NCBI RefSeq assembly: GCF_004310395.1
Contig: NZ_BFAX01000004.1
Coordinates: 62,001 to 126,000, forward strand
Source: Methanofervidicoccus abyssi
Lineage (GTDB): Archaea > AGJL01 > Methanococci > Methanococcales > Methanococcaceae
Length of the DNA stretch: 64,000 nucleotides
Direction of reading: 5' to 3'
The notes below the pieces were generated by a model that worked only from the letters and a program-made list of their open reading frames with translations, was not told where the DNA came from and did no database searches. Shown here in pieces: positions 28,938 through 38,803 of the stretch. The position numbers and the translations under genes are program-made. Each line of letters opens with the position of its first letter. Position 1 is the stretch's first letter.

Positions 28938-29264
28938 ATGCATACTGAAAGTAAAAAAGAGTTGAAAATACTATGCCCTATATGTGGAGGGGAGGAATGT
29001 ATAAACAAATCTACTGTAAATCTGTATTTAAGTAGTGTAGAATCTTTTTTTAAGTATAAAAAGGAGAACAGTGATAAATCTTTTAAAAGATATCCGACAG
29101 TTGGTGATATCGGAGAATGTATGAAAACCTCCAAGAGGATATGGCTATGTCCTTACTGTAAAAAACCTTTTGAGGCAAATTACAGATCCAAGGAGCTTAC
29201 CATTAAATGTCCCAACTGCAACAGTATTCTCAGTATCCCAGCAACCCATAGAACATTATTTTAG
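28938..29264 (+). CDS. Small zinc-ribbon protein
   Basis: 108 residues, no family recognised. Three CxxC pairs: CPICGGEEC near the start, then [12 protein letters not shown] and CPNCNSI near the end, arranged as zinc ribbons around a basic middle ([15 protein letters not shown]). Frame open from ATG 28926, but GAGGT at 28929-28933 supports ATG 28938. Its last 4 bases overlap the convergent Dph6-like gene. Possibly nucleic-acid binding (inference). Confidence 0.65.
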   Translation: MHTESKKELKILCPICGGEECINKSTVNLYLSSVESFFKYKKENSDKSFKRYPTVGDIGECMKTSKRIWLCPYCKKPFEANYRSKELTIKCPNCNSILSIPATHRTLF

Positions 29265-29932
29265 TATTTATCGACCAGTTTGGCATCTTTGACTATATAG
29301 ACACCTGTCTTTCCATCCCAGAAGATCTCGTAATCTACTACAACAATTTTCTTTTTAAAAAAAGGTGCATCAAAAACAAAGGTTTCTGCTTCCCCACCTT
29401 CAAAAGCTTTGTTTATTCCATACCTTTCCATAATCTCGATTAACTCCTCGACATTACTCTCGTCTATAGTCTTTCCAAGATATTCCCTACCTAATCCGTA
29501 TGCAGATATACTTACAATCTTAAACTCGAAGAACTTTGCAGCATTCCTAAGTATCAACTCTTGGTCTTTATGCCATAGTGGAGCAAAAGATCTTATGTTT
29601 AACTCTTCACATATATGATCTATCCTCTTCCTCTGATACTCACTTGCAATCGCCCCACTAACTATCCCATCAATATCCAACTTTTCTAGGGCCTTCTTTA
29701 GATCTAACACCTCTTTTTCCTTCTCCCCCTTAGTAAAAACTCTTACAAGGGGAATACCTGTACTTTGGGAGACTAACTCTGTCAATTCCACGTTTGGAAC
29801 ATGAAACATATAACTTTCTTTGTTCTTAGATACTACATTAACTAAGTACTTAACTTCCCAACCTTGATGCAGTGCCCACCATAGGGCATATGTAGAATCC
29901 TTTCCTCCAGAATAGAGTGCAGCCACCTTCAA
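29261..29932 (-). CDS. Diphthine-ammonia ligase-like PP-loop ATPase (Dph6 family)
   Basis: 223 residues. PP-loop at the N-terminus ([14 protein letters not shown]) and the conserved C-terminal [15 protein letters not shown] of the MJ0570/Dph6 family, which amidates diphthine on elongation factor 2. AAGGTGA with 5 bases spacing selects TTG at 29932; a GTG at 29941 overlaps that site and is less likely. Function in archaeal diphthamide synthesis is by homology. Confidence 0.82.
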   Translation of the reverse strand: MKVAALYSGGKDSTYALWWALHQGWEVKYLVNVVSKNKESYMFHVPNVELTELVSQSTGIPLVRVFTKGEKEKEVLDLKKALEKLDIDGIVSGAIASEYQRKRIDHICEELNIRSFAPLWHKDQELILRNAAKFFEFKIVSISAYGLGREYLGKTIDESNVEELIEIMERYGINKAFEGGEAETFVFDAPFFKKKIVVVDYEIFWDGKTGVYIVKDAKLVDKY

Positions 29933-30032
29933 AGTTTTCACCTTAATAGGAGATATTATTATATTATATTTAATGTATATTTATATTACTTATTATAACA
30001 ATATTTACTAACAAAAAGAGTCGAGGGTAAAA

Positions 30033-30404
30033 ATGCCTAAGGTTAAGGATGTAATGAACAGGGATTTTGTAACACTGTCTCCAGAGATGGTAGGAAGAGA
30101 AGCTATTGATTTGATGTATAGGAAGAACAAAACATACGCCCCTGTAGTTGAGGAGGGAAAACTTGAGGGATGGGTAAGGACGTTAGATCTAATGGTAGGG
30201 TGTAAGCATTCAAAGGTAGAGGACCTCATGCTCTATATCGATGAAATAAGAGTGCTAGAAGAGGATGAAAAAATCTCTGGGAACTTAATAGATGAAATGA
30301 TAGAAAAAGAGGTTGTAGGTTATCCTGTAGTTAATAAGAATAGAGAAGTAGTAGGTACCCTCTCGGTTTTCGATCTTTTGAAGTATTTCCGATCTTTTAA
30401 GTAA
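30033..30404 (+). CDS. CBS-domain protein
   Basis: 123 residues made of two CBS motifs (VKDVMNRDFVTLSPE ... YAPVVEEGKLEGWVRTLDLM; VGYPVVNKNREVVGTLSVFDLL). Such stand-alone CBS pairs bind adenine nucleotides and regulate other proteins; the partner is unknown. GAGGG before the ATG. Single gene 82 bases before the NAD(P)HX repair gene. Confidence 0.85.
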   Translation: MPKVKDVMNRDFVTLSPEMVGREAIDLMYRKNKTYAPVVEEGKLEGWVRTLDLMVGCKHSKVEDLMLYIDEIRVLEEDEKISGNLIDEMIEKEVVGYPVVNKNREVVGTLSVFDLLKYFRSFK

Positions 30405-30486
30405 TTATACATTGAGAGAAGATCTTACCATCATCTCCCTTATTTACCTAATTTCTATCAAAATAAATCTTCAAAAAATATAAAAA

Positions 30487-32010
30487 ATGATCCCTATGAG
30501 TAATTTAGAGATATTTCACAAACTCCTAAAGAATTATTACAGTAAGAAGAGTAAGGATTGTATCACTTCAGGAGAGATGAGTATAATAGATAACAACTGT
30601 GAATACTTAGGTGTCCCTAAGATACTCTTAATGGAAAATGCTGGAAAATCTGTTGCAGAGGAGGTTTCAAGATATCTAAAAGAGAATTGTAAAAATAGGA
30701 TCTACGTATTCTGTGGCTTAGGAAATAACGGGGGAGATGGATTTGTTGCAGTTCGTCATCTAACAGATTACTGTAGTTTTGAAGATACTTTAACAGTTGT
30801 GCTTCTTGGAAAGGAAGAGTTTATAAAAACCTATGAGGCGGGGGAGAACTTCAAAATACTGAAGAATATTTCCCAGTTAGATTTTAGACTTACTATTAAG
30901 GAGGCGCCATATGTAGAGGGTGTATTGGAAGTAATAGATGAAATTGAGAATAATAGAGAAGATAATGTAATCATTATAGATGCCCTCCTTGGAACTGGTA
31001 TTAGAGGAGACCTTAGGGAGCCATTCAAAACCTTAGTAGATAATCTAAATAGGTTGAGATATAAAGAAAATATTAAAATAATATCTGTAGATGTTGAAAC
31101 TAAGGGGTTGAGGGGGAATCTAGTAGTAACCTTCCACAGGAACAAAATGGAGAACGATATTAGTAAAACAGTTGTTAAAAAGATCGGTATTCCTACAATT
31201 GCCCATTATATTGTTGGTTGGGGAGATATGTACGCCCTCTCTAAGAGAGATCCAAACTCCCATAAAGGTGAGAACGGGAAGGTCTTAATAGTAGGGGGCT
31301 CTAAAAGATACTTTGGTGCACCAATACTCTCAGCCCTGGCATCCTCAAAGATCGTAGATTTAACAACTGTAGTCTCAGTTAAACATACCATAGAAGCACT
31401 GAGGGACTACCCACATCTTATAAGTTATGAAGTCGAGGGAGATTACCTAAGTAGGGATTGTGTAGATGAAGTTATGAAACTTTCCAAGGATTACCACGTA
31501 GTTATCCTGGGGAGTGGTTTAGGGATAAATGAAGATACTAAGGAGTTTGTAAATGAGTATCTAAATGAGATCGGAGATAAGAAGGTAGTTATAGACGCTG
31601 ATGCCATAAAAGTTATAGATTACAGGGATTTTGAATTTAAGGAGAACTTTATATTTACCCCTCATAGAAGGGAATTTGAGTATATGGGAATAAATATTGA
31701 AGATCCCACTTCATTAGAGGATGTAAAATCTACTATACTCCTAAAGGGTAGATACGACATAATCTTTAACAACGAGAGGATAAAGATAAACAAAACTGGT
31801 AACGTAGGGATGACTGTAGGAGGTACTGGGGATGTACTCTGTGGTATAGTAGGTGCCTTCTTCTCTAAGAACGATGGATTTATCTCTGCATGTTGTGGAG
31901 CTTATATAAATGGATATGCAGGGGATATGCTACTGAGTGAAAAGGGATACTACTATACACCTATGGATCTCATAGAGTGTATTCCCAAAGTACTAAGTAT
32001 GTTTAGATAG
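30487..32010 (+). CDS. nnr: Bifunctional NAD(P)H-hydrate epimerase / ADP-dependent dehydratase
   Basis: Repairs damaged NAD(P)HX. 507 residues: YjeF_N epimerase domain (about 20-240; MENAGKSVAEEV, CGLGNNGGDGFVAVRHL) fused to the ribokinase-like dehydratase domain (about 250-505; GKVLIVGGSKRYFGAP, FTPHRREFEYMG, GGTGDVLCGIVGAF). No Shine-Dalgarno precedes ATG 30487, and AAAAATATAAAAA sits directly upstream, so the message may be leaderless or nearly so; ATG 30499 is an alternative. PHP gene follows after 10 bases. Confidence 0.9.
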   Translation: MIPMSNLEIFHKLLKNYYSKKSKDCITSGEMSIIDNNCEYLGVPKILLMENAGKSVAEEVSRYLKENCKNRIYVFCGLGNNGGDGFVAVRHLTDYCSFEDTLTVVLLGKEEFIKTYEAGENFKILKNISQLDFRLTIKEAPYVEGVLEVIDEIENNREDNVIIIDALLGTGIRGDLREPFKTLVDNLNRLRYKENIKIISVDVETKGLRGNLVVTFHRNKMENDISKTVVKKIGIPTIAHYIVGWGDMYALSKRDPNSHKGENGKVLIVGGSKRYFGAPILSALASSKIVDLTTVVSVKHTIEALRDYPHLISYEVEGDYLSRDCVDEVMKLSKDYHVVILGSGLGINEDTKEFVNEYLNEIGDKKVVIDADAIKVIDYRDFEFKENFIFTPHRREFEYMGINIEDPTSLEDVKSTILLKGRYDIIFNNERIKINKTGNVGMTVGGTGDVLCGIVGAFFSKNDGFISACCGAYINGYAGDMLLSEKGYYYTPMDLIECIPKVLSMFR

Positions 32011-32020
32011 AGGGGATATT

Positions 32021-32899
32021 ATGGAGAGAGAGTTCTCAAAGGGAGATCTACACATTCATACAAAGTATTCAGGCATAACAAAGTTTATGGGGTTGAAGTT
32101 TCCAGACTCTGTAGAGGAACCGAGGAATGTTATGAAGTACGCCAGGAAAAAGAATCTCAGTGTTATAGCAGTTACAGATCACAACACAATAAGAGGTGGG
32201 TTGGAGACTCAAAAACTTGAGAAGGAGTTTGGGGTGGAGGTTGTTGTTGGAAGTGAGATAATGACGAAGGATGGGGAAGTTATAGGGTTGTACTTGAATG
32301 AAGAGATTCCCAAGGGACTCTCTGCAGAAGAGACTATAGAGTTGATCCATGAACAGGGAGGTTTGGCAATAGCATCCCATCCTTACAGTCCTATCTGTCA
32401 TGCCCTGGGAGATAAGATATTCCAGCTGGATCTAGACGGCGTAGAGGTATTTAACGCCTATCACAGGGACGGTATAATTAACAACATAGCCCTTGAGAAG
32501 GTTATGAAAAACTACCATAAGAAACCTGTAGCCTTTATAGGAAGTAGTGACGCCCATCTAGCAAAGATGGTAGGTAACGGACTCACATACTTTGAGGGTA
32601 CTTCTAAGGATGATCTCTATAAAGCAATTATAAATAGAAAAACTACCTACGGAGGTGACCCCACGCCTCTTTGGGATATAATACTCTGGAGTTACAAGGT
32701 TGTCTATGAATCTGAGAAAAAAGTTATTAAATCCATATTCTTTAAGGAGGAGTTGAATATACCATTTTACAAGAAAATCATTGCAATGTTCAGTGGATTG
32801 TTGTATATCGGTACTCCTCTACCTTTTATCTCAGGGATTCTTGGTAATTACTATCTTAAGAGGAAGGCAAAGAGTAAGTTAAAGGAAGCATATATCTAA
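32021..32899 (+). CDS. PHP-domain metal-dependent phosphoesterase
   Basis: 292 residues. PHP metal-site motifs GDLHIHTKYSG near the start, VTDHNT, GSEI, SHPYSP and SSDAHL. The C-terminal ~60 residues include a hydrophobic segment (MFSGLLYIGTPLPFISGIL), suggesting membrane association. GAGGGGAT before the ATG. Likely in one transcript with nnr. Substrate unknown; relatives hydrolyse phosphate esters or 3',5'-nucleotides. Confidence 0.8.
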   Translation: MEREFSKGDLHIHTKYSGITKFMGLKFPDSVEEPRNVMKYARKKNLSVIAVTDHNTIRGGLETQKLEKEFGVEVVVGSEIMTKDGEVIGLYLNEEIPKGLSAEETIELIHEQGGLAIASHPYSPICHALGDKIFQLDLDGVEVFNAYHRDGIINNIALEKVMKNYHKKPVAFIGSSDAHLAKMVGNGLTYFEGTSKDDLYKAIINRKTTYGGDPTPLWDIILWSYKVVYESEKKVIKSIFFKEELNIPFYKKIIAMFSGLLYIGTPLPFISGILGNYYLKRKAKSKLKEAYI

Positions 32900-33352
32900 A
32901 AAATAATAATAAAAATTAAAAAAATAAAAAGAGAAAGAACAAAAACTAACAGAAATCTCTTCACTTTTCTAATCCTTTGTATAAGCCAGAGAATAACGGT
33001 AAATTTTACATTTTATTAGTATTAACTCTTTATTGGGTATTAACTTATTAATTTTTTATTATTATTTTTATTTTTTATCGAAATTCCCACGGATTATTGT
33101 TTTATCTTAGGGAATAATGTCATAAACCTTGTATTAAAAATAAAATTAAAAAATATCAAAAAAGTAGGTTTCTCCAGTACTCGATGCATCTCAGTAAGTA
33201 AAGAGAGTATTTTTGCTTTTTTATTTTTATGAATTTTTATTTTTTTATTTTTAATTATTCTTTTTGTAGTTTATCTTTATTGAAGGTTTTGTTTAAAGCT
33301 AAAAACAGATGGAAATTTTTTAATTTTCTTCTCTCTTTTGAGAATTTTAATA
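32900..33352. other. Gene-free convergent gap
   Basis: 453 bases between convergent stops, with many T-runs (for example 33217-33260) suited to termination in both directions. An ATG frame beginning at 33229 is a low-complexity artefact. No RNA gene seen. Confidence 0.45.
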
Positions 33353-34249
33353 TTAAAGAGCATCCCTCAATATTCCATCGTACACTAATGTTGCACCTCC
33401 TTTTAAATAAACCTCATTCTCCCCAATCTCTACTTCCAAGTCTCCTCCGTCTAAATGTACTAGTACCTTATTCCCAGTTTTTCCCAACTTATGGGCTAGG
33501 ATAGCTGAACCTGTTGCACCAGTTCCACAGGCTCTAGTATATCCTACTCCTCTCTCCCAAGTTACCATCCTTATTTCATTTCTTCCTAAGGTTTCTACAA
33601 AATGGACATTTATCCTCTCTGGGAATACCCTATGATTCTCTATCTCCCTTCCCAATATCTCCAAATTTTTCCTTACAAAATCCATATTTATATCGTTATC
33701 TTCAAGGAATACGACAGCATGAGGATTACCAACATTCACAACACTTACTCTAACTCTATCTAAGATTCCACTATTTAGATATAAATACTCGTTCAAAAAT
33801 ATATCATTCTCATCTTTTCCCTCTACCTCCATGGGTATATCTCTTAGTTGAAACTTAGGAGTGCCCATATGTACCCTGATGAATCTTACAGTATTTCTCT
33901 CTATCTCCATCTCGCATATTCTCAATCCTCCCAAGGTTTCCACATACAATGGGTTCTTTTTTAACACCTTTTCATAGACATACTTGGAGAAACATCTTAT
34001 TCCATTTCCACACATCTCAGCCTCTGATCCATCACTGTTGAATATTCTGAATTTCACGTCACAGTTTTCATCCTCAGGTCTCTGTATAAATATTACGCCA
34101 TCTGCACCTACGGAAAAACCCCTTCTACATATTCTCTTGGAAAACTCTCTCTTGTATTCCTCCTCTACTTTTATACCATGATACTCGTTTATTACTATGT
34201 AGTCGTTTCCTAAGCTGTGCATCTTTGTAAATTCAATATCTTTTACCAT
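33353..34249 (-). CDS. dapF: Diaminopimelate epimerase
   Basis: Converts LL- to meso-diaminopimelate for lysine synthesis. 298 residues. Catalytic cysteines in EAEMCGNGIRCF and TRACGTGATGSA; opening FTKMHSLGNDYIVIN. AGGTGA with 5 bases spacing selects ATG 34249; the longer GTG frame at 34258 overlaps that site. Single gene downstream of ffh on the same strand, with a 254-base gap. Confidence 0.95.
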   Translation of the reverse strand: MVKDIEFTKMHSLGNDYIVINEYHGIKVEEEYKREFSKRICRRGFSVGADGVIFIQRPEDENCDVKFRIFNSDGSEAEMCGNGIRCFSKYVYEKVLKKNPLYVETLGGLRICEMEIERNTVRFIRVHMGTPKFQLRDIPMEVEGKDENDIFLNEYLYLNSGILDRVRVSVVNVGNPHAVVFLEDNDINMDFVRKNLEILGREIENHRVFPERINVHFVETLGRNEIRMVTWERGVGYTRACGTGATGSAILAHKLGKTGNKVLVHLDGGDLEVEIGENEVYLKGGATLVYDGILRDAL

Positions 34250-34425
34250 ACCCATCACCTAAATCTTTTATACTTTATAGTTCATCAAAATACTAAAGGA
34301 TATAATATTAATATTGTATTATTATAAAAATAAAAGTAGTTTAAAATCAGAAAAATAAAAATTTCTTATTAAATAGAAAAAGAGTTAACCTCAGTTTATC
34401 CTCTACTAGATACCGGAGAAATAAG

Positions 34426-34437
34426 ATAGGATCCTAT
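34426..34437. promoter_or_regulatory. 12-bp palindrome upstream of dapF
   Basis: Perfect palindrome ATAGGATCCTAT between the ffh stop and the dapF start, followed at 34458-34474 by a second inverted repeat (GTGTT, 7-base loop, AACAC). Could be an operator, or an ffh 3'-end structure; also possible by chance. Confidence 0.25.
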
Positions 34438-34503
34438 TTAACCCTTACTTTGTAGAGGTGTTAAACCCCAACACTTGAGTAGATAGACAACAATTAATTT
34501 TTA

Positions 34504-35862
34504 CTACTGGCCATCCCTATACATCAACTGCCTCATAATCTTTCCAATAGGACCTCCCATCTTCAGCATCTTACCTCTCTTTAGATTCTGGAATGCTCTC
34601 TTAGTAGTAGCGTAGTATCTTAGAAGTTCCTTTACATCCTCCTCTCTAACTCCAGCACCTCTTGCTATTCTTCTTATCCTTGAAGATTTAATAATCTCTG
34701 GGTTCTCTTTTTCCTCCCTTGTCATGGAATCCATTATAACTCTATACTTCTTTAACTTTTGCTCCGTCAGATGTATGGCTTCCTTAGGTATAACACCTCC
34801 AAAACCTGGTATCATACTTATTATCTGTTTCATGGGCCCCATCTTAGATATAGCCTCTAGTTGGGAGTATAACTCTTTTAGTGTAAATTTTCCCCTCATT
34901 ATAGCATCTAAACTCTCCTCCGTCTCATCATCTATTATATTCTCAGTCTTTTTCAGCAGAGTGTCTAGATCTCCCATACCTAAGAGTCTTGAAACGAACT
35001 TCTTTGGATCGAAGGGCTCTAAGTCATCTATCCCCTCCCCAGTCCCTATGAACTTTATAGGAGCTTTTATCTCAGCTACGGCACTTAGGGCACCCCCTCC
35101 CTTTGCAGATCCATCTAACTTAGTAACTATTATACTCCCAATATCCCCAACAGCTTCCTTAAATGCCTTTGCCTGGTTCTTAGCCTGTTGTCCTAAAGTA
35201 CCGTCTATTACAAGTATAATTTCATCAGGATTTACCACTTCCTTTATCTTCTTCATCTCCTCTAACAGCTCCTTCTCCTCCTTATGTCTTCCTGCAGTAT
35301 CCACTATCACCACATCCATCTTTTTCAAACGATTCAACCCTTCTTTTACTATCTCCACAGGTGTCATCTTTCCAGATTCATCTCCATACACAGGTACATG
35401 TATCTTCTCTGCAAGCTGTTTCAACTGTTGATACGCAGCAGGCCTGTAAGTATCTGCCCCTATTAAGCCTGGCTTCAATCCCATCTTCTGTATATACCTA
35501 GCAAGTTTTGCAGCACTGGTGGTTTTACCACTACCTTGGATACCAACTAAGAGTATAACGTTCCTTTTTTTAGGATCGATGTTTAACTTCTGTCCTTCTT
35601 TACCAAGTAACTTTATCAACTCCTCATATACTATCTTTATAATATGTTCCTTTTTTGACAATCCCTTAGGCACTTCCTCGTATATAGCCCTCCTCTCAAT
35701 CTCCTTACTCATCTTAAGTACCAACCTAACATTCACATCTGCCTGTATCAAAGCTCTTTGTATGTCCTTGATCACCTCCTTTATAAGTTTTTTATCCACA
35801 AATGTAGCATTTTTTATCTTGTTTAATGCCTTGGTTATACTCTGCCCCAATTTTTCCAACAT
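34504..35862 (-). CDS. srp54: Signal recognition particle protein SRP54
   Basis: GTPase that binds 7S RNA and signal peptides for co-translational targeting. 452 residues: N domain, G domain ([46 protein letters not shown]), then M domain rich in Met ([15 protein letters not shown] ... [16 protein letters not shown]). AAGGTGAAAGT before the ATG. Monocistronic. The 7S RNA gene is not visible here. Confidence 0.96.
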   Translation of the reverse strand: MLEKLGQSITKALNKIKNATFVDKKLIKEVIKDIQRALIQADVNVRLVLKMSKEIERRAIYEEVPKGLSKKEHIIKIVYEELIKLLGKEGQKLNIDPKKRNVILLVGIQGSGKTTSAAKLARYIQKMGLKPGLIGADTYRPAAYQQLKQLAEKIHVPVYGDESGKMTPVEIVKEGLNRLKKMDVVIVDTAGRHKEEKELLEEMKKIKEVVNPDEIILVIDGTLGQQAKNQAKAFKEAVGDIGSIIVTKLDGSAKGGGALSAVAEIKAPIKFIGTGEGIDDLEPFDPKKFVSRLLGMGDLDTLLKKTENIIDDETEESLDAIMRGKFTLKELYSQLEAISKMGPMKQIISMIPGFGGVIPKEAIHLTEQKLKKYRVIMDSMTREEKENPEIIKSSRIRRIARGAGVREEDVKELLRYYATTKRAFQNLKRGKMLKMGGPIGKIMRQLMYRDGQ

Positions 35863-36156
35863 ACTTTCACCTTATTATAATATCTACTTTGTTTATACTT
35901 TCTTTTATTTTTATATTAAAAACTACTTTATACCCTACCAAAGTAATTTATGTAATAAACAAAACTTTTTATAAAATAATCATCGAGAATATCAACAAAA
36001 TAATAAGAAGGATAATAATCTAAATAAAAAAGAATTTTAACAAAACGGAATTTTTTTATTTAGAATATTCCAGATCTTTCTGAGCACATAGATAAAAGAA
36101 TTTTAAATTTTATCATCTGATGATGAATTTTTTAACCATTACTTATTAAGAGTAGT

Positions 36157-36723
36157 TTACTCATCCCAAATATCTCCCCATCTTTTAAATAGATTGTTTG
36201 GAATATTTAAGTTATCCAGCACCCTTCCAACGACAAAATCTACTATATCTTCCACACTCTTAGGTTTTCCATAGAATGCAGGAATAGGTGGCATAATGAC
36301 AACTCCTAACTTAGATAGCTTCAGCATGTTCTCAAGGTGTATAGGACTTAACGGCATCTCTCTAGGTATAAGTATTAACTTCCTCCCCTCCTTAATCGCC
36401 ACATCACATACCCTACATATCAAGTTACCACTGTATCCATTTGCCACTGCAGAAAGCGTCTTCATAGAACATGGCACCACTACCACACTGTGAAACATGT
36501 GAGAACCAGAGGCCAAGGGTGAGAAAAAATCACTGTTCTCGTAGTATTCATGGGACAGACTTATTAGATAGTCTAGATCTACATCTAACTCATGTTCTAT
36601 TATTTTTTTACCAGACTCAGAGACTATTAGAGCTGTCTTTACACTCTTCTCCCTAAGTACCTCCAATAATCTCTTTGCATAACATACTCCACTAGCACCT
36701 GTAATACATACCACTACTTTCAT
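36157..36723 (-). CDS. ubiX: Flavin prenyltransferase (UbiX/Pad1 family)
   Basis: Makes prenylated FMN, the cofactor of UbiD-type decarboxylases. 188 residues. Typical Rossmann-like start VVCITGASGVCYAKRLLEVL, VVPCSMKTLSAVANGYS and LILIPREMPLSPIHLENM. The UbiD partner is not in the window. GGGGAAGT before the ATG. Lies 55 bases downstream of the LysR regulator on the same strand. Confidence 0.92.
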   Translation of the reverse strand: MKVVVCITGASGVCYAKRLLEVLREKSVKTALIVSESGKKIIEHELDVDLDYLISLSHEYYENSDFFSPLASGSHMFHSVVVVPCSMKTLSAVANGYSGNLICRVCDVAIKEGRKLILIPREMPLSPIHLENMLKLSKLGVVIMPPIPAFYGKPKSVEDIVDFVVGRVLDNLNIPNNLFKRWGDIWDE

Positions 36724-36778
36724 ACTTCCCCAGTTAGAGAATAGATAGATAGAATTAATTTATTATTTTAAGGTATCC

Positions 36779-37666
36779 TTAGCCCTCCAAGAACTCCCAG
36801 AAAGATCTTACTGCACTGGGGTTCTTAAGTTTCTTACCCTTTACTAAATACAGATACCTGGTAAGATCTAAATCTACTATAGGGACGATTTTCACTAAAC
36901 CTGCCTCAGCAGCCTTCTTTGCAGGAATCTCAGATATGATACTTACTCCATTTCCTTCAGAGACTGCAGTTATTATGGAAGAATTACTTCCAAGTCTCAT
37001 CACTACATTAAGATCCATCATGGAGTAACCCTTCTCATTCAGAGCCTTTATTATAACTTCTCTAGTACCAGAACCTTCTTCTCTATCTATGTAGTCTTCC
37101 TTCATTATGTCAGAGAGTGTTGCTACACCTTTCTTGGCCAGTCTGTGGTTTGGAGGTACTATCAGTACTAACCTATCTTTTCCTATTATTAGGTGCTCGT
37201 AATCTTTATTGTAGAGATAACCAACTGCTATAATGTCGACAGAGCCATTCTCCAATAGTTTAAAACATCTTTTAGAGTCTGTTATCTCTATGTCGAAGTC
37301 AACATCCTTATACTCTCTTTTGTAATCCATTATTATACTTGGTAGAATATGCTCTCCTGGAGTTGTACTTGCAGCAATTTTGATAGTTCCTTCTGGGTAC
37401 TCGTGAAGTGACTTAATACGTTGCCTTGTAGATTCTATAAGTTCCAGTATCTTTTTAGCACTCTCGTAGAGAATTTGGCCTTCAGGAGTTAACTCTACAC
37501 CTTCTGGAGTCCTGATAAATAATTGGGTATCGAAGTATTTCTCAAGGGTTGAAATGTGATTACTTACAGTACCTTGAGTGATACCAAGTTTTTTTGCAGC
37601 CTTGGAGAAACTTTTCGTCTTCGATGTAGTTACAAATGTTTTGAAGTAACTTATCTTAGGATCCAT
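36779..37666 (-). CDS. LysR-family transcriptional regulator
   Basis: 295 residues: N-terminal winged helix-turn-helix (SFSKAAKKLGITQGTVSNHI, about residues 18-40) and a C-terminal periplasmic-binding-like effector domain. LysR regulators are of bacterial type and uncommon in archaea, though present in Methanococcales. AGGTGAGAAC before the ATG. Same strand as ubiX downstream and divergent from the DUF2304 gene (187-base gap). Effector and targets unknown. Confidence 0.88.
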   Translation of the reverse strand: MDPKISYFKTFVTTSKTKSFSKAAKKLGITQGTVSNHISTLEKYFDTQLFIRTPEGVELTPEGQILYESAKKILELIESTRQRIKSLHEYPEGTIKIAASTTPGEHILPSIIMDYKREYKDVDFDIEITDSKRCFKLLENGSVDIIAVGYLYNKDYEHLIIGKDRLVLIVPPNHRLAKKGVATLSDIMKEDYIDREEGSGTREVIIKALNEKGYSMMDLNVVMRLGSNSSIITAVSEGNGVSIISEIPAKKAAEAGLVKIVPIVDLDLTRYLYLVKGKKLKNPSAVRSFWEFLEG

Positions 37667-37853
37667 GTTCTCACCTATCAGTTATCTTAATATCCTTTTA
37701 TATTTTGGTTTTAGGCTAATATAGTTTATTATTAAAGTATGATAGTATTTAAAGTTATAGGAAGTTATTAATATTGTTAATAACTATAAAAATTATAAAA
37801 AAGAGATATATTATATAAATTTTATAGTATAGACAGCAGGGTGACGTGATATT

Positions 37854-38198
37854 ATGCAACTTATTCAGATACTTGCCTTAGTTTTTGCAATCTTTGCAAT
37901 GTTCAAAATAATACTAAAAGCCAAAAATAGTGAGATAAACATAGAACCTGCCATATTCTGGATATTTGTCTGGATGTTGGTTGTACTGATAGCAGTATTC
38001 CCACAAACTATGAGTTATCTGGCCACGTTCACTGGTGTAAAAAGAGGAGTAGATAGTATAATATACTTAGCCATTATGACACTATTCTATCTACAGTACA
38101 GGTTGTATATAAAGATGGAAAATATCGAGAGAGAAATTACCCTTATTGTAAGAGAGATCGCTATATTGGAGAAAGAAAAAAAAGAAAAGGAAAAATAA
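37854..38198 (+). CDS. DUF2304 membrane protein
   Basis: 114 residues with three hydrophobic segments (about 3-20, 33-52, 68-84) and a basic/acidic coiled-coil tail (MENIEREITLIVREIAILEKE). Matches DUF2304, often found near glycosyltransferases in surface glycan loci, though none is adjacent here. Shine-Dalgarno GGGTGACGTGAT. Function unknown. Confidence 0.7.
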   Translation: MQLIQILALVFAIFAMFKIILKAKNSEINIEPAIFWIFVWMLVVLIAVFPQTMSYLATFTGVKRGVDSIIYLAIMTLFYLQYRLYIKMENIEREITLIVREIAILEKEKKEKEK

Positions 38199-38212
38199 TA
38201 GACATATCTTAC

Positions 38213-38803
38213 CTATTGTATTCCAAGGGGAAATACATAGAGTGCTTTTTCATCTGGCTCACATTCAACAACTTTTTCCACATATTCATCGTAGAACGCA
38301 CCTACAGCCACTGTACCCACACCTAAAGCTGTGCTCTGAAGGTATATATTTTGTCCAACATGTCCTGCCTCCATATGAACGTATCTTACACCTCGTTCTC
38401 CATATATAGAAGTGGTACGCCCATAAACAGCTGTTATCACTAAATTAGCCTTTGCATCTAAAACCCATCTCTGATTTATACATGCCCTGTACAGTTGATA
38501 ACTGAAATCACCTTCTTTGATCATTTTGAGAGAGTGATTGACAGGTATATAACGGTGAACTCCAGGTTTTAAGTTTTCCACCTCTTTTACAACAACGTAT
38601 ATTTCCAAGGGATATGTTGCACCTGCACTTGGTGCAGATCTAAACTTCTTTCCAGGCTCTGTTATCCCCTGTGCTGCCCATAGAATCTGGGAAAGATCCT
38701 CAAGTTTTAAAGGTTTATCCAAGAATTCCTTTACAGACCTCCTTTTAAATATCGCCTCTTCAAGGGACATTTTTCCATAAATTCTTGGTTTTGGTAGATA
38801 CAT
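38213..38803 (-). CDS. SagB-type nitroreductase family oxidoreductase
   Basis: 196 residues, FMN-dependent nitroreductase fold of the SagB/ThcOx branch: FKRRSVKEFLDKPLKLEDLSQ near the start, SAPSAGATYPLEIYVV, EAGHVGQNIYLQSTALG and a closing FPLGIQ. SagB proteins dehydrogenate azolines in bacterial peptide toxins, but stand-alone archaeal copies are of unknown role; no YcaO or precursor peptide is adjacent. GAGGTGAAG before the ATG. Confidence 0.82.
   Translation of the reverse strand: MYLPKPRIYGKMSLEEAIFKRRSVKEFLDKPLKLEDLSQILWAAQGITEPGKKFRSAPSAGATYPLEIYVVVKEVENLKPGVHRYIPVNHSLKMIKEGDFSYQLYRACINQRWVLDAKANLVITAVYGRTTSIYGERGVRYVHMEAGHVGQNIYLQSTALGVGTVAVGAFYDEYVEKVVECEPDEKALYVFPLGIQ

Noticed and set aside
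33229-33504. 91-codon ORF on the plus strand
   Set aside because: Phe/Leu/Ser-rich frame in a T-rich gap running into the antisense of dapF.
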